In this document: positions 1 to 11,971 of the stretch, in pieces | How positions within the stretch are numbered: the stretch's first letter is position 1 | Layout: each line of letters begins with the position of its first letter | Source: Edwardsiella anguillarum ET080813 | GTDB taxonomy: Bacteria; Pseudomonadota; Gammaproteobacteria; Enterobacterales; Enterobacteriaceae | Assembly (NCBI RefSeq): GCF_000264765.2 | Contig: NZ_CP006664.1 | Coordinates: 2,914,001-2,978,000 of the forward strand | Length of the DNA stretch: 64,000 nt | Direction: 5' to 3' | The notes under the pieces: generated by a model | The model's database searches: none | What the model was told of the DNA's origin: nothing | What the model saw: only the letters and a program-made list of their open reading frames with translations | Position numbers and translations under genes: made by a program

Positions 1-105
1 GGCGAGGGCGGGCGACCCTGTGATAGGCTAACGGCTGCAGGCGAGCAGTCAACCGGTTTTCTCTTTATTTGACACTGACTTACAAAAAATCTGGCGCGGG
101 TATCG

Positions 106-129
106 CCTCATCCCCCGCGCTCATCCCCC
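106..129 (-). promoter_or_regulatory. Two tandem MalT boxes upstream of malZ
   Basis: Read on the minus strand, positions 106-116 give GGGGGATGAGG and positions 119-129 give GGGGGATGAGC. Both fit the MalT box consensus GGGGA(T/G)GAGG, and they lie about 13 bp apart. They sit roughly 80-105 bp before the malZ start, and malZ is a MalT-regulon gene in E. coli. I see no unambiguous -10 element, though TAAAAT at 130-135 is a candidate. MalT dependence is inferred from the motif. Confidence 0.6.
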
Positions 130-210
130 TAAAATAGCGCGATAGGGGAGGCGCGGCCACGCTGGGCAGTGTCATGATCGCGGTATCTTGCTGAATGAAG
201 GAAGGGAATC

Positions 211-2001
211 ATGTTCAATGCCTGGCATCTGCCGGTCGCGCCCTATGTGCGTCGCCGCGGAGACGATCTGGTGGTGACGCTGCTACTGGCGGGTGAGGAT
301 CTGCCGCAGCGGGTGCTGCTGCGCTGTGAACCGGACAATGAGGAGTGGCTGCTGCCGATGCGCCGTTACCGGTGCCGCGCGGGCGTGTGCTACCGGGGCC
401 GCCTTTCGCTGCGGGAGGGCGAACCGCTGCGGCGCTACTGTTTTAAGCTGCTGTGGGCCGATCGTCAGCGCTGGTTCACGCCCCTGGGGTTGCGGGAGAC
501 GCCGCCGGGTCAGGAGATGCAGTTCGCCGTCAGCATACCGTCGCCCTATCCCGAGTGGGTTGCCGACCAGGTGTTTTACCAAATTTTTCCCGATCGCTTC
601 GCCCGCAGCGCCGCGGCGGAGACGGCGCCGGCCCCGGGCTGGCGCGACTGGGCGACGCCGCTGGACGATACGGCGGATGCCCACACGTTCTACGGCGGCG
701 ATCTGGATGGCGTCACCGCGCGGCTACCCTATCTCCGGGCGCTGGGGATTACCGCGCTCTACCTGAACCCCATCTTCAGCGCGCCGAGCAACCATAAGTA
801 TGATACCGCCGACTATTATCGGGTGGATGCGGGGCTGGGGGGCGATCCGGCGCTGATCCGGCTGCGTCAGGCCACCGCCCAGGCGGGTATCCGCCTGCTG
901 CTGGACGGCGTATTCAATCATACCGGCGACACCCACCGCTGGTTCGATCGCCCGCGGCGCGGTGAGGAGGGCGCCTGCCACCACCCCGCGTCGCCGCAGC
1001 GTGAACGCTACAGCTTTGACGCCGACGGACGGGCGCTGGGCTGGAAGGGAGAGGCTTCCCTGCCCAAGCTGGACTATGCCAGCCCACGGGTGATCGACAG
1101 CATCTATCGGGCGGATGACAGCGTGATGCGCTATTGGCTGCGCCCGCCCTATGCCATTGACGGCTGGCGGCTGGACGTCATCCACATGCTGGGCGAAGCG
1201 GGCGGCACCCGGGGCAACCTGCATCATCTGGCGGAGATGTACCGGGCGGTGAAGGCCGAAAATCCCCAGGCCTACGTGCTGGGCGAGCACTTTGGCGACG
1301 CGCGCCGCTGGTTGCAGGCTGGGGTGGAGGACGGCGCCATGAACTATATGGGCTTTGCCCTACCGCTGCGCGCGTTTCTCGCCGGCGTGGACGTCGCCTA
1401 CCAGCCCATCCGGCTCAGCGCGGCCCAGTGCGCTGAATGGATGGAGTCATATCGCGCCGGTCTGAGTCAGACGCAGCAGCTGTGTCAGTTTAACCAGCTG
1501 GACAGCCACGATACCGCCCGTTTTATTACCCTGCTACGGGGAAACCGTCAGCGGATGATGCTGGCGTTGACCTGGCTATTTACCTGGATCGGGGCGCCCT
1601 GCCTGTACTATGGCGACGAGATTGGCCTGGCGGGGGAGAACGATCCCTACTGCCGGGCGCCGTTTCCCTGGGATCCTGCGCAGTGGGACAGTGCGCTGCA
1701 CAGCCTGTGCCGTCAGCTGGCGCAGATGCGTCGCCGACACGCCGCGCTGCGCCGCGGCGCCTGTCAGGTCATCTATGCCGATGGCGAAACGCTGTTGTTT
1801 ATCCGCCGGCTGGAGCGGCAGTCGGTGCTGGTGGCTATCCAGCGTACCGGCGAGGGCGAGGTGCGGTTGCCCTGCACGCCGCTGCTGCCGACGGGGGCGT
1901 GGCGTGCGCTGTGCGGCGCCGGATGCCTGGAGGCCGGGGCGGAGACCCTGGCGCTGAGGCTTCCCGCCGAGAGCGCCAGCGTGTGGGTACTGAAGGGGTG
2001 A
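211..2001 (+). CDS. malZ: Maltodextrin glucosidase MalZ
   Basis: Cytoplasmic GH13 enzyme that removes glucose from the reducing end of maltodextrins. The protein is 596 aa, against about 605 in E. coli. An N-terminal all-beta region covers roughly the first 110 residues, followed by a TIM-barrel catalytic domain with the family motifs DGVFNHTGD, GWRLDVIHMLGEAG (nucleophile Asp), GEHFGD (acid/base Glu) and NQLDSHDTARF (transition-state Asp). The ATG at 211 follows a GGAAGG-type ribosome binding site. Two MalT boxes lie upstream and a bidirectional terminator follows, so it looks monocistronic. Confidence 0.96.
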   Translation: MFNAWHLPVAPYVRRRGDDLVVTLLLAGEDLPQRVLLRCEPDNEEWLLPMRRYRCRAGVCYRGRLSLREGEPLRRYCFKLLWADRQRWFTPLGLRETPPGQEMQFAVSIPSPYPEWVADQVFYQIFPDRFARSAAAETAPAPGWRDWATPLDDTADAHTFYGGDLDGVTARLPYLRALGITALYLNPIFSAPSNHKYDTADYYRVDAGLGGDPALIRLRQATAQAGIRLLLDGVFNHTGDTHRWFDRPRRGEEGACHHPASPQRERYSFDADGRALGWKGEASLPKLDYASPRVIDSIYRADDSVMRYWLRPPYAIDGWRLDVIHMLGEAGGTRGNLHHLAEMYRAVKAENPQAYVLGEHFGDARRWLQAGVEDGAMNYMGFALPLRAFLAGVDVAYQPIRLSAAQCAEWMESYRAGLSQTQQLCQFNQLDSHDTARFITLLRGNRQRMMLALTWLFTWIGAPCLYYGDEIGLAGENDPYCRAPFPWDPAQWDSALHSLCRQLAQMRRRHAALRRGACQVIYADGETLLFIRRLERQSVLVAIQRTGEGEVRLPCTPLLPTGAWRALCGAGCLEAGAETLALRLPAESASVWVLKG

Positions 2002-2009
2002 GCGGGCAT

Positions 2010-2038
2010 AAAAAAAGCGACCCGTGGGTCGCTTTTTT
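2010..2038. terminator. Bidirectional terminator between malZ and the peroxiredoxin gene
   Basis: An A-run, the stem GCGACCC/GGGTCGC with a 2-nt loop, then a T-run. The symmetry lets it end malZ on the plus strand and the convergent peroxiredoxin gene on the minus strand. Confidence 0.9.
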
Positions 2039-2055
2039 GGGCGCAGGATAAACGA

Positions 2056-2658
2056 TTACAGCTTAGCGGCGTTTTCAGTCAGGTACTTGGCAACGCCGTC
2101 CGGAGAGGCGCCCATGCCTGCTTTACCTTTTTCCCACTGGGCCGGGCAGACGTCGCCGTGCTCTTCGTGGAACTGCATGGCGTCGACCATGCGCAGCATT
2201 TCATCAACGTTACGGCCCAGCGGCAGATCGTTGACCACCTGGTGACGTACGATGCCATCTTTGTCGATCAGGAAAGAGCCGCGCAGCGCTACGCCCTCTT
2301 CTGGGTGTTCGATGCCGTAAGCGCGCATGATTTCGTGCTTAACGTCGGCAACCAGCGGGTACTGTACTTCGCCGATACCGCCCTTATCCACCGGGGTCTT
2401 ACGCCAGGCGTTGTGAACAAACTCGGAGTCCATGGAGACGCCGACCACTTCCACGCCGCGCGCTTGGAACTCGCTGTAGCGGTGATCGAAGGCGATCAGC
2501 TCAGACGGACAAACGAAGGTAAAGTCCATCGGCCAGAAGAAAACCACGGTCGGTTTACCCTGAGTGAACGCTTTGAAGTTGAATTTATCAACGATTTCAC
2601 CGTTACCCATCACGGCGGCAGCGGTAAAGTCGGGGGCTTGACGAGAAACCAGGACCAT
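2056..2658 (-). CDS. Typical 2-Cys peroxiredoxin (AhpC/TSA family)
   Basis: Thiol peroxidase of 200 aa that reduces hydrogen peroxide or organic peroxides. The peroxidatic Cys50 lies in FTFVCPSE, and the resolving Cys171 lies in GDVCPAQW near the C terminus. A GGIG motif at 93-96 resembles the GGLG loop of peroxide-sensitive peroxiredoxins, but the C-terminal helix carries YL instead of YF. There is no AhpF gene beside it, so the electron donor is probably thioredoxin. E. coli has no gene here, whereas I recall related enterics carrying one. It has its own roughly 260-bp upstream region and shares a terminator with malZ. Confidence 0.9.
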   Translation of the reverse strand: MVLVSRQAPDFTAAAVMGNGEIVDKFNFKAFTQGKPTVVFFWPMDFTFVCPSELIAFDHRYSEFQARGVEVVGVSMDSEFVHNAWRKTPVDKGGIGEVQYPLVADVKHEIMRAYGIEHPEEGVALRGSFLIDKDGIVRHQVVNDLPLGRNVDEMLRMVDAMQFHEEHGDVCPAQWEKGKAGMGASPDGVAKYLTENAAKL

Positions 2659-2918
2659 AATAACTCCCGTTAATAGTATTCAGTAGGTTATCGAATCTTT
2701 ATCTGGCGCTAACTATACGAAGTTGTCGTTTGTAAATAAAGCGTGAAGCGCCAATCAATATGATAGTCAATGCCAATCAATTGTTACGAATAATGACCAA
2801 AAAATGGCCATCACCGCCGATGAGATGTCAAAACCATAGCGTAAAATACGATTTTAGCCACCCTTTATGTGCCCATATTGTTATGAAAATGCGCGTTTGG
2901 GAACATATTGCGCAGGCG

Positions 2919-3500
2919 CTACAGCGCCTTGGCGTACGCCTGGCGCATCATCTGGGGATAGAAGTGCCAGAACTGCGCCTCCAGACGATCGTAGTGACGT
3001 TCGATATCGCTGAACGATCCGCTCAGCGCCGCCAGCCGGGGACGGCGCTGCGCCATGCCGCTGAGCACCCTGGCGATAAACGGCAGTTCGGCATAGCGCT
3101 GCAGCCAGCGCTCTTGCCACAGGTGTTGGTTCATCGTGCGAAAGCGCGGCGGGGTTCCCTCGAGATGGGGCAGGATAGCGGCGCTGGCGTGGGCGATAAA
3201 GTCGGGCAGCGGCCGCTGCGGCTCCAGCGTTGACCAGTGGCGGGCTAGAAAATGGTCCCAGACGATATCCAGGGTGATCGGAGCGACTCGTCGATAGTCG
3301 TCGCCAAACCAGGCGCGGGCGGCGCGAACCTGCGGCAGGCTATCGGTCATGCTATCGACGCGGCGGTGCATGCGGATTCCGGCGCAGACGTCGGCATTAT
3401 AGTAGGGCTTTGGATCGCCGCGGACAAAGTCGGCCAGCAGGTTGCCGAGCAGCGAACTGTCCGCTAGCGCGGCCAGGTGAAGGTGGGCGAGAAAATTCAT
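2919..3500 (-). CDS. acpH: Acyl carrier protein phosphodiesterase AcpH
   Basis: Removes the 4'-phosphopantetheine arm from holo-ACP. I chose the internal ATG at 3500 ([10 protein letters not shown]), which gives 193 aa, the E. coli length; the open frame runs on to 3653 without homology. The His/Asp-rich family signature is visible in [30 protein letters not shown] and [11 protein letters not shown], consistent with the metal-dependent HD-like fold. It is divergent from queA, the standard enteric arrangement. Confidence 0.93.
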   Translation of the reverse strand: MNFLAHLHLAALADSSLLGNLLADFVRGDPKPYYNADVCAGIRMHRRVDSMTDSLPQVRAARAWFGDDYRRVAPITLDIVWDHFLARHWSTLEPQRPLPDFIAHASAAILPHLEGTPPRFRTMNQHLWQERWLQRYAELPFIARVLSGMAQRRPRLAALSGSFSDIERHYDRLEAQFWHFYPQMMRQAYAKAL

Positions 3501-3739
3501 CCGCTGAGTATACGGGAGCGCGCAGCGCAGAGCCAGCGTCTGCGCCGATGCGCGGCGCCGGGCCGCATGATCCCGGCCGTCCTGGGAGCCCCGTACCCCG
3601 GAGGGCCCCGCCGCCGCGCGCGGAAAAGCGCCTAATTTGCCGCCGGGCGGCATCTGCGGTTGCAGCCTCTCGTCGGCGGCTCTAGACTAAGCCGTTTTTC
3701 TTCTGCGTATTACCGTCAATCATATAGTGAAACCAAACC

Positions 3740-4813
3740 ATGCGAGTGTCCGACTTTACCTTTGAACTGCCCGATGAACTGATTGCCCGCTATCCCCAGG
3801 AACAACGCAGCGGCTGTCGCCTGCTGTCGCTGGATGGTCCGACGGGCGCGCGGGAGCACGGGGTGTTTACGGATATCGTCGATAAGCTCAATCCGGGCGA
3901 TCTGCTGGTGTTCAACAACACCCGGGTGATCCCGGCGCGTCTGTTTGGCCGCAAGGCCAGCGGCGGTAAGGTCGAGGTGCTGGTCGAGCGCGTACTGGAT
4001 CGCGCCCGGGTGTTGGCGCACGTGCGAGCGTCCAAGGCGCCCAAGCCGGGCGCTGAGCTGCTGCTGGGGGATAACGAGGATATCCGCGCCACCATGCTGG
4101 CCCGCCACGATGCCCTGTTTGAGCTGGGGTTTGACGATCCGCGCGATGTGTTGACCATCCTCAATGCGGCCGGCCATATGCCGCTGCCGCCGTACATCGA
4201 CCGCCCGGATGAGGAGGCGGATCGCGAGCTGTATCAGACCGTATATAGCTCACGCCCCGGCGCCGTGGCGGCGCCGACCGCGGGTCTGCACTTCGATCAG
4301 CCGCTGCTGGACAAACTGCGCGACAAAGGGGTTGAGATGGCCTTTGTGACCCTGCACGTCGGCGCAGGCACCTTTCAGCCGGTGCGGGTTGAGAGCATTG
4401 AAGATCACATCATGCACTCCGAATACGCCGAGGTTCCGCAGGAGGTTGTCGATGCCGTCCTGGCCTGTAAGGCGCGCGGCAATCGGGTGATCGCGGTCGG
4501 CACCACCTCCGTTCGTTCGCTGGAGAGCGCGGCGGCGGCCAGTAAGCAGGCGCTTATCGCCCCCTTCTTTGACGATACGCAAATCTTTATCTATCCGGGC
4601 TATCACTATCAGGTAATTGATGCTCTGATTACCAACTTCCACCTGCCGGAGTCCACGCTGATCATGCTGGTCTCCGCGTTTGCCGGGTATCGCCACACGC
4701 TGGACGCCTATCGCGACGCGGTGGCGCGGCAATACCGTTTCTTTAGCTACGGGGATGCCATGTATATTACCCGTAACCCGCAGGCTGAACAGGAGCAGGT
4801 GGTTTCAGCCTGA
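3740..4813 (+). CDS. queA: S-adenosylmethionine:tRNA ribosyltransferase-isomerase QueA
   Basis: Transfers and isomerises the ribosyl part of SAM onto preQ1 in tRNA to form epoxyqueuosine. The 357-aa length is near the 356 of E. coli. Family motifs include [32 protein letters not shown] and [17 protein letters not shown]. The ATG at 3740 starts [11 protein letters not shown] like the orthologues. It lies 147 bp upstream of tgt, the enzyme that supplies its substrate tRNA, and is likely co-transcribed with tgt-yajC-secDF. Confidence 0.97.
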   Translation: MRVSDFTFELPDELIARYPQEQRSGCRLLSLDGPTGAREHGVFTDIVDKLNPGDLLVFNNTRVIPARLFGRKASGGKVEVLVERVLDRARVLAHVRASKAPKPGAELLLGDNEDIRATMLARHDALFELGFDDPRDVLTILNAAGHMPLPPYIDRPDEEADRELYQTVYSSRPGAVAAPTAGLHFDQPLLDKLRDKGVEMAFVTLHVGAGTFQPVRVESIEDHIMHSEYAEVPQEVVDAVLACKARGNRVIAVGTTSVRSLESAAAASKQALIAPFFDDTQIFIYPGYHYQVIDALITNFHLPESTLIMLVSAFAGYRHTLDAYRDAVARQYRFFSYGDAMYITRNPQAEQEQVVSA

Positions 4814-4960
4814 TTTTTACGCGGCCCGCCGGCGTAAGCGGTGGGCCATTTTTCGCCCGATTACGGCGGCTAACGCCGTCGGGGGCCGGTTTCCCGCCGC
4901 GTCGGGTGCGCCGGTAGGGCATGACACCATCAGACTGTTTTTCTGATGACGGAGGTTTGA

Positions 4961-6100
<1,140 letters not shown>

Positions 6101-6240
6101 TCCCGCCGTCGTGCGGCGTTAAGGGCGGCAGCGTAGAAAGGTTAGGCCGGTCGGGAAATGGATCCTGGCCGGTTTAATGCACTTACTGTGCTTTGGCAGT
6201 GTGTTGTTGCTATCTATAGTAATTAATGAGGGATATTTCG

Positions 6241-6573
6241 ATGAGTTTATTCATTTCTGACGCTGTTGCATCTGCAGGGGCTCCGGCGCAGGGCAGTCCG
6301 TACTCTCTGGTGATCATGCTGGTCGTCTTCGGCCTGATTTTCTATTTTATGATCCTGCGCCCGCAGCAAAAACGTGCCAAGGAACATAAAAAACTGATGG
6401 AGTCCATCAGCAAGGGTGATGAGGTGCTGACCAACGGTGGTCTGATTGGCCGCGTGGTTAAAGTGGCCGACACCGGCTATATCGCCATTGCGCTCAATGA
6501 CACTACCGAAGTGATCATCAAACGCGATTTCGTGACCGCCGTCCTGCCGAAAGGTACGATGAAAGCGCTGTAA
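6241..6573 (+). CDS. yajC: SecDF-associated inner-membrane protein YajC
   Basis: Small single-span inner-membrane protein of the SecDF-YajC complex. I chose the ATG at 6241 (MSLFISDAVA), giving the 110 aa of E. coli, because a GAGGGA ribosome binding site sits about 7 nt upstream; an in-frame ATG at 6226 would overlap that site. One transmembrane helix spans about residues 20-38, followed by LRPQQKRAKEHKKL and a soluble domain containing GDEVLTNGGLIG. It lies between tgt and secD. Confidence 0.95.
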   Translation: MSLFISDAVASAGAPAQGSPYSLVIMLVVFGLIFYFMILRPQQKRAKEHKKLMESISKGDEVLTNGGLIGRVVKVADTGYIAIALNDTTEVIIKRDFVTAVLPKGTMKAL

Positions 6574-6600
6574 TTTTCGATTTTCCCTAAGGGAACTGCC

Positions 6601-8457
6601 GTGTTAAACCGTTATCCTTTGTGGAAGTACATCATGCTGATCGTGGCGCTGGTCATCGGTCTGTTGTATGCGCTCCCTAACCTTTATGGCGAGGATCCGG
6701 CTGTTCAAATCACTGGCGCGCGCGGTGTCGCCGCCAGTGAGTCAACACTGGTCCAAGTCCGTGATGTGCTTGAAAAACAGCATATCCCCAGCAAATCCAT
6801 TGCGCTGGAAAATGGTGCCATTCTGGCACGCTTTACTGATACCGACATTCAGCTGCGGGCGCGCGAAGCGCTGGTCGATACGCTGGGTGATAAATATGTC
6901 GTCGCACTCAACCTGGCACCGGCTACCCCGAAGTGGCTGGCGATGGTCGGCGCCGAGCCGATGAAGCTGGGTCTTGACCTGCGCGGCGGCGTGCATTTCC
7001 TGATGCAGGTGGACATGGATACTGCGCTGAGCAAGCTGCAGGAACAGACCATGGATACCCTGCGTAGCGATCTGCGTGACAAAGGCATTCCTTACTCTAC
7101 CATCCGTAAGCTGCCCGATCCCGCCAGCGGAGGCGTGGAGATCAGCTTCCGTGACGCCGCCGCCCGCGATGCGGCCAGCGATTACCTCTCTCCGCGCCAC
7201 CGCGATCTGGTCTTCAGCAACGCCGGTGATACGGCGTTGAAAGCGGTGATGACGGACGATCGCCTGCGTGAGGCCCGTGAGTATGCGGTGCAGCAGAACA
7301 TCAATATCCTGCGTAACCGCGTGAACCAGCTGGGCGTTGCCGAACCGCTGGTACAGCGCCAGGGCGCCGATCGTATCGTGGTTGAGCTGCCGGGTATCCA
7401 GGACACGGCGCGCGCCAAGGAAATTCTGGGCGCGACCGCGACGCTGGAGTTCCGTCTGGTCAACAGCAACGTGGATGCACAGGCCGCCGCCAGCGGTCGC
7501 GTGCCAGGTGACTCCGAGGTCAAATATACCCGTGACGGCCGCCCGGTGGTGCTGTACAAGCGGGTGATCCTGACCGGTGACCACATCACTGACTCCACCT
7601 CCAGCCAGGATGAGTTTAACCGTCCGCAGGTTAATATCTCCCTCGACAGCGCCGGCGGCAGCGCCATGTCTAACTTCACCAAGGACAATATCGGCAAGCC
7701 GATGGCGACCCTGTTTGTGGAATATAAGGACAGCGGCAAGAAAGACGCCAGCGGCAAGCCGATCCTGGAGAAACAGGAAGAGGTGATCAACGTGGCGACG
7801 ATCCAGTCACGCCTGGGTAACAGCTTCCGGATTACCGGCATCGATAACCCGGCTGAGGCCCGTCAGCTCTCTCTGCTGCTGCGCGCCGGCGCGCTGATTG
7901 CGCCGATCCAGATCGTGGAAGAGCGGACTATCGGCCCAACCCTGGGGATGCAGAACATTGAGCAGGGGCTGGAAGCCTGCCTGTGGGGCCTGGTCGCCTC
8001 CATCGTCTTCATGGTGGTGTTCTACAAGAAGTTCGGTCTGATCGCGACCACTGCGCTGTTGGCTAACCTGGTGATGATCGTCGGGATTATGTCGCTGCTG
8101 CCGGGGGCCACGCTGACCATGCCGGGCATTGCGGGGATCGTGCTAACCCTTGCGGTAGCGGTTGACGCCAACGTACTGATAAACGAGCGTATCAAGGAGG
8201 AGCTGCGCAACGGGCGAACCGTCCAGCAGGCGATCCATGAGGGCTACAAAGGCGCGTTTTCCAGTATTATCGATGCCAACGTGACCACGCTGATTACCGC
8301 AGTGATCCTGTACGCCGTGGGCACCGGCTCCATCAAGGGCTTTGCCATCACCACCGCTATCGGTGTGGCGACCTCGATGTTTACCGCCATTGTCGGTACC
8401 CGCGCCATTGTCAACCTGCTGTACGGCGGCAAGCGCATCAACAAGCTGTCTATCTAA
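6601..8457 (+). CDS. secD: Protein translocase subunit SecD
   Basis: RND-like subunit that uses the proton motive force to help pull proteins across the inner membrane. It has a GTG start at 6601 behind AAGGGAA and is 618 aa (615 in E. coli). One N-terminal transmembrane helix (about 8-27) precedes the large periplasmic domain, where [15 protein letters not shown] is the conserved D2 motif; five C-terminal helices follow with [17 protein letters not shown] (D5 motif). It lies 11 bp before secF. Confidence 0.97.
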   Translation: MLNRYPLWKYIMLIVALVIGLLYALPNLYGEDPAVQITGARGVAASESTLVQVRDVLEKQHIPSKSIALENGAILARFTDTDIQLRAREALVDTLGDKYVVALNLAPATPKWLAMVGAEPMKLGLDLRGGVHFLMQVDMDTALSKLQEQTMDTLRSDLRDKGIPYSTIRKLPDPASGGVEISFRDAAARDAASDYLSPRHRDLVFSNAGDTALKAVMTDDRLREAREYAVQQNINILRNRVNQLGVAEPLVQRQGADRIVVELPGIQDTARAKEILGATATLEFRLVNSNVDAQAAASGRVPGDSEVKYTRDGRPVVLYKRVILTGDHITDSTSSQDEFNRPQVNISLDSAGGSAMSNFTKDNIGKPMATLFVEYKDSGKKDASGKPILEKQEEVINVATIQSRLGNSFRITGIDNPAEARQLSLLLRAGALIAPIQIVEERTIGPTLGMQNIEQGLEACLWGLVASIVFMVVFYKKFGLIATTALLANLVMIVGIMSLLPGATLTMPGIAGIVLTLAVAVDANVLINERIKEELRNGRTVQQAIHEGYKGAFSSIIDANVTTLITAVILYAVGTGSIKGFAITTAIGVATSMFTAIVGTRAIVNLLYGGKRINKLSI

Positions 8458-8468
8458 GGGGTTAGGGA

Positions 8469-9437
8469 ATGGCACAAGATTATACCGTTGAACAACTTAA
8501 CCATGGGCGTAAGGTCATTGACTTTATGCGCTGGGATTACGTTGCCTTCACGCTTTCCGGGCTGCTGCTGCTGGCTTCCTGTCTGGTGATGTACGTGAAG
8601 GGCTTCAACTGGGGCCTGGACTTCACCGGCGGGACGGTGATTGAGCTGACGGTGGAGAAAGCACCGGATCTCAATGCGATGCGTGCCGCTCTGGTGAAGT
8701 CAGGCTTTGACGAGCCGGTGGTGCAGAACTTCGGCAGCAGCCGCGACATCATGATCCGCATGGCGCCGATTAGCGGCAACGAGGGTCAGGAGCTGGGTAA
8801 CCGGATCGTGGCAGTGGTCGAGCAGGTCATCGATGGCAATGCCTCCGTTAAGCGTATCGAGTTCGTCGGTCCGAGCGTGGGCAGCGATCTGGCGCAGGCC
8901 GGCGGCATGGCGCTGCTGGTGGCGCTGATCAGTATCCTGATCTACGTCGGCTTCCGCTTCGAGTGGCGTCTGGCACTCGGTGCGGTGCTGGCGCTGGCGC
9001 ACGACGTGGTGATCACGCTCGGGGTGCTGTCGTTGTTCCACATCGAGATCGATCTGACCATCGTGGCATCGCTGATGTCGGTTATCGGCTACTCGCTCAA
9101 CGACAGTATCGTGGTCTCTGACCGTATCCGCGAAAACTTCCGTAAGATCCGTCGCGGTACGCCTTATGAGATCGTGAACGTTTCGCTGACGCAGACCCTG
9201 AGCCGTACCATCATGACCTCGGCGACGACCTTGGTGGTAGTGCTCTGTCTCTACATCTTCGGTGGCGCGATGCTGAAAGGCTTCTCACTGACGATGCTGA
9301 TCGGGGTCTCCATCGGTACCGTGTCGTCTATCTATGTCGCCTCGGCGCTGGCGCTGAAGCTGGGCATGAAGCGTGAGCACATGCTGCAGCAGAAAGTGGA
9401 GAAAGAGGGCGCCGATCAGCCTTCGCTGCTGCCATAA
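8469..9437 (+). CDS. secF: Protein translocase subunit SecF
   Basis: Partner of SecD, 322 aa against 323 in E. coli, with six predicted transmembrane helices. The conserved [12 protein letters not shown] motif follows the first helix, and [14 protein letters not shown] is the fourth-helix signature. The 11-bp gap from secD implies translational coupling, and a strong terminator follows. Confidence 0.97.
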   Translation: MAQDYTVEQLNHGRKVIDFMRWDYVAFTLSGLLLLASCLVMYVKGFNWGLDFTGGTVIELTVEKAPDLNAMRAALVKSGFDEPVVQNFGSSRDIMIRMAPISGNEGQELGNRIVAVVEQVIDGNASVKRIEFVGPSVGSDLAQAGGMALLVALISILIYVGFRFEWRLALGAVLALAHDVVITLGVLSLFHIEIDLTIVASLMSVIGYSLNDSIVVSDRIRENFRKIRRGTPYEIVNVSLTQTLSRTIMTSATTLVVVLCLYIFGGAMLKGFSLTMLIGVSIGTVSSIYVASALALKLGMKREHMLQQKVEKEGADQPSLLP

Positions 9438-9477
9438 GCGATGCGAATGGCCGCCAAGGGCGGTCGCGCAGACGGAA

Positions 9478-9516
9478 CAAATCCGCCATTACAGACCGTA
9501 ATGGCGGATTTTTTTA
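9478..9516 (+). terminator. Terminator after secF
   Basis: The stem AATCCGCCATTA/TAATGGCGGATT with a short loop is followed by a run of seven T. It ends the queA-tgt-yajC-secDF unit. Confidence 0.9.
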
Positions 9517-9732
9517 TGTCTGTAGCGCAATTATTGGTGTAAAGGCGGTAGCTGGCGGGGGTTTATACCCCCACTGAACAGTAGTTTTAGAGGATTGGGG
9601 GATATAGCCGGCGAAATATGCGTTTTATCGTGCGGTTGTGTGATTTTCCCGGCAAACGAAGGGCCCTCTCCCTTTGTTGTCGGCGAGGTTGGGGGTACAC
9701 TATGGCGACCCCGAAGCCGTCCAGGAAGAGTT

Positions 9733-10182
9733 ATGCACTGTCCGTTTTGTTCCGCTGTCGATACCAAGGTCATTGATTCGCGTCTGGTGGGCGATGGCTC
9801 GCAGGTGCGCCGCCGTCGCCAGTGTCTGGTTTGCAATGAACGATTTACCACCTTTGAAGTGGCCGAACTGGTGATGCCCCGGGTGGTCAAGAGCAACGGT
9901 GTGCGGGAGCCCTTCAACGAGGAGAAGCTGCGCAGCGGCATGCTGAAAGCGCTGGAGAAGCGCCCGGTGAACTCCGATGATGTCGAGATGGCCATCAGCC
10001 ATATTAAATCTCAGCTGCGCGCCACCGGCGAGCGCGAGGTCGCGACCAAGATGGTCGGTAACCTGGTGATGGATGCGCTGAAGAAGCTGGATAAGGTGGC
10101 CTATATCCGCTTTGCATCCGTATATCGCAGCTTTGAGGATGTGCGGGAGTTCGGTGAAGAGATCGCCCGCTTGCAGGAGTAG
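9733..10182 (+). CDS. nrdR: Transcriptional repressor NrdR
   Basis: ATP/dATP-sensing repressor of the ribonucleotide reductase operons. The chosen ATG at 9733 gives [15 protein letters not shown] and 149 aa, the E. coli length; the open frame upstream of it has no homology. An N-terminal zinc ribbon (CPFC and CLVC) is followed by an ATP-cone domain from about residue 45. It is the first gene of the nrdR-ribD-ribH-nusB cluster. Confidence 0.96.
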   Translation: MHCPFCSAVDTKVIDSRLVGDGSQVRRRRQCLVCNERFTTFEVAELVMPRVVKSNGVREPFNEEKLRSGMLKALEKRPVNSDDVEMAISHIKSQLRATGEREVATKMVGNLVMDALKKLDKVAYIRFASVYRSFEDVREFGEEIARLQE

Positions 10183-10204
10183 CACATTCAGCGTAGGAAC
10201 CGTG

Positions 10205-11326
10205 ATGATGATGTCTGCAGCCCATTCCGATGAATTTTACATGGCGCGCGCCTTTGAGCTGGCGCGCCGTGGTCGTTTTACCACTACCCCTAACCCTAAC
10301 GTCGGCTGCGTACTGGTGCGCGACGATCGCATCGTGGGCGAAGGGTTTCATCTGCGCGCCGGAGAGCCCCATGCCGAGGTCCACGCTCTGCGGATGGCCG
10401 GAGAGCAGGCCCGCGGCGCGACGGCCTATGTCACCCTGGAGCCGTGCAGCCATCATGGCCGTACGCCTCCCTGTGCTGACGCGCTGGTGGCCGCCGGCGT
10501 TAGCCGGGTGGTCGCGGCGATGCAAGACCCAAACCCCCACGTGGCCGGCCGGGGGCTATTCCGCCTGCAGCAGGCGGGGATTAGCGTGCGCCACGGATTG
10601 ATGCTGGCCGAGGCTGAAGCCATCAATAAAGGCTTTCTGAAGCGGATGCGCACCGGTTTTCCCTATGTACAGCTGAAGCTGGGCGCCTCGCTTGACGGGC
10701 GTACCGCGATGGCCTCCGGCGAAAGCCAGTGGATCACCTCTGCCGACGCTCGCGCCGACGTCCAGCGCTACCGGGCGCAGAGCTCGGCGATTTTAAGCAG
10801 CAGCGCGACGGTGCTGGCGGACGATCCGGCGCTGACGGTGCGCTGGGCGTCACTGGATGAAGAGACCCAGCGCCTGTATCCGCGTGAACACCTGCGCCAG
10901 CCGCTGCGGGTGATCGTGGACAGCCATAACCGGGTAACGCCGCAGCATCGGCTGATAACACAGCCCGGCGAGACCCTGCTGGCGCGGGTTGACCCCGATA
11001 TGCAGGCCTGGCCGTCGACGGTGAGCCAGCTGGCGGTACCGCGCCACGGCGAGGGGCTAGATCTGGTGCTGCTGATGATGCAGCTGGGTAAAATGCAGCT
11101 GAACAGCGTGTGGGTCGAGGCCGGGCCACGCCTGGCCGGCGCCCTGCTGCAGGCTGGACTGGTCGATGAGCTGATTGTTTATCTGGCGCCGATGCTGTTG
11201 GGTGATGCGGCGCGCGGACTGTGTCACCTGCCTGGGCTGGATCGCCTGGGCGATGCCCCGGCCCTGACGTTTAGCGACGTCACTCGGGTCGGCAACGATT
11301 TGCGTCTGACGCTACGCATGGTCTAG
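10205..11326 (+). CDS. ribD: Bifunctional pyrimidine deaminase/reductase RibD
   Basis: Catalyses the deaminase and reductase steps of riboflavin synthesis. The deaminase domain has the zinc motif HAEVHAL with a downstream PCSHHGRTPPC. The reductase domain begins near residue 150 (QLKLGASLDGRTAMASGESQWIT) and includes VWVEAGPRLAGALLQAGLVDEL. I chose ATG 10205 after TAGGAA; GTG 10202 and two further ATGs at 10208 and 10211 are equally in frame, so the start is uncertain by a few codons. The length of about 373 aa compares with 367 in E. coli. Confidence 0.95.
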   Translation: MMMSAAHSDEFYMARAFELARRGRFTTTPNPNVGCVLVRDDRIVGEGFHLRAGEPHAEVHALRMAGEQARGATAYVTLEPCSHHGRTPPCADALVAAGVSRVVAAMQDPNPHVAGRGLFRLQQAGISVRHGLMLAEAEAINKGFLKRMRTGFPYVQLKLGASLDGRTAMASGESQWITSADARADVQRYRAQSSAILSSSATVLADDPALTVRWASLDEETQRLYPREHLRQPLRVIVDSHNRVTPQHRLITQPGETLLARVDPDMQAWPSTVSQLAVPRHGEGLDLVLLMMQLGKMQLNSVWVEAGPRLAGALLQAGLVDELIVYLAPMLLGDAARGLCHLPGLDRLGDAPALTFSDVTRVGNDLRLTLRMV

Positions 11327-11479
11327 GCGGCGTCATCCCGCCCGACAGCGCGTGAGCGCTGACGTCGCGTTCGGCTGGGCGCGGCCGCCGAAATGACAAT
11401 GGATCTGAGCAGAAGCGCAAAGAGTATGATAGAATCCGCCCCCCTGCGGGGTATAACTGACGTATGTTAAGGAAACCGT

Positions 11480-11950
11480 ATGAAAACGATTCAAGGCGTT
11501 GTTGCTGCTCCCCAAGCGCGTGTTGCCATCGCGATCGCGCGCTTTAATCATTTCATCAATGACAGTTTGCTGGAAGGGGCGATCGACGCGCTGAAGCGTA
11601 TTGGTCAGGTTTCTGACGAAAATATTACCGTAGTGTGGGTGCCGGGCGCCTACGAGCTGCCGCTGACCGTTCGCGCACTGGCGTCCTCTGGCCGTTACGA
11701 CGCCGTCGTGGCGCTGGGTACCGTGATCCGCGGCGGTACCGCCCATTTTGAATTCGTTGCCGGTGAGTGCAGCTCCGGCCTGGCCAGCGTCGCGCTGAAT
11801 ACCGACGTACCGGTCGCCTTTGGCGTGCTGACCACCGAAACCATCGAACAAGCCATTGATCGTGCTGGGACCAAAGCGGGTAACAAAGGTGCGGAAGCCG
11901 CGCTGACCGCGCTCGAAATGATCAATGTACTTAAAGCCATTAAAGCCTGA
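11480..11950 (+). CDS. ribH: 6,7-dimethyl-8-ribityllumazine synthase
   Basis: Penultimate enzyme of riboflavin synthesis (RibH, named RibE in E. coli), forming 60-subunit icosahedral shells in many bacteria. It is 156 aa, identical in length to E. coli, with the substrate-binding motifs [20 protein letters not shown] and [10 protein letters not shown]. It lies 153 bp after ribD and 21 bp before nusB. No FMN riboswitch is visible upstream. Confidence 0.97.
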   Translation: MKTIQGVVAAPQARVAIAIARFNHFINDSLLEGAIDALKRIGQVSDENITVVWVPGAYELPLTVRALASSGRYDAVVALGTVIRGGTAHFEFVAGECSSGLASVALNTDVPVAFGVLTTETIEQAIDRAGTKAGNKGAEAALTALEMINVLKAIKA

Positions 11951-11971
11951 TTTATTAGTAAGGGGAATTCC

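Noticed and set aside
1..60. 3' end of an upstream gene
   Set aside because: A short frame ends in TGA at about 20-22, but too few residues remain to assign anything.
2659..2918. OxyR site before the peroxiredoxin gene
   Set aside because: AT-rich ATAG/ATC-like pieces occur but no spaced OxyR pattern convincing enough to list.
11327..11479. FMN riboswitch between ribD and ribH
   Set aside because: The RFN conserved stretches are not visible, and enterics place it before ribB.
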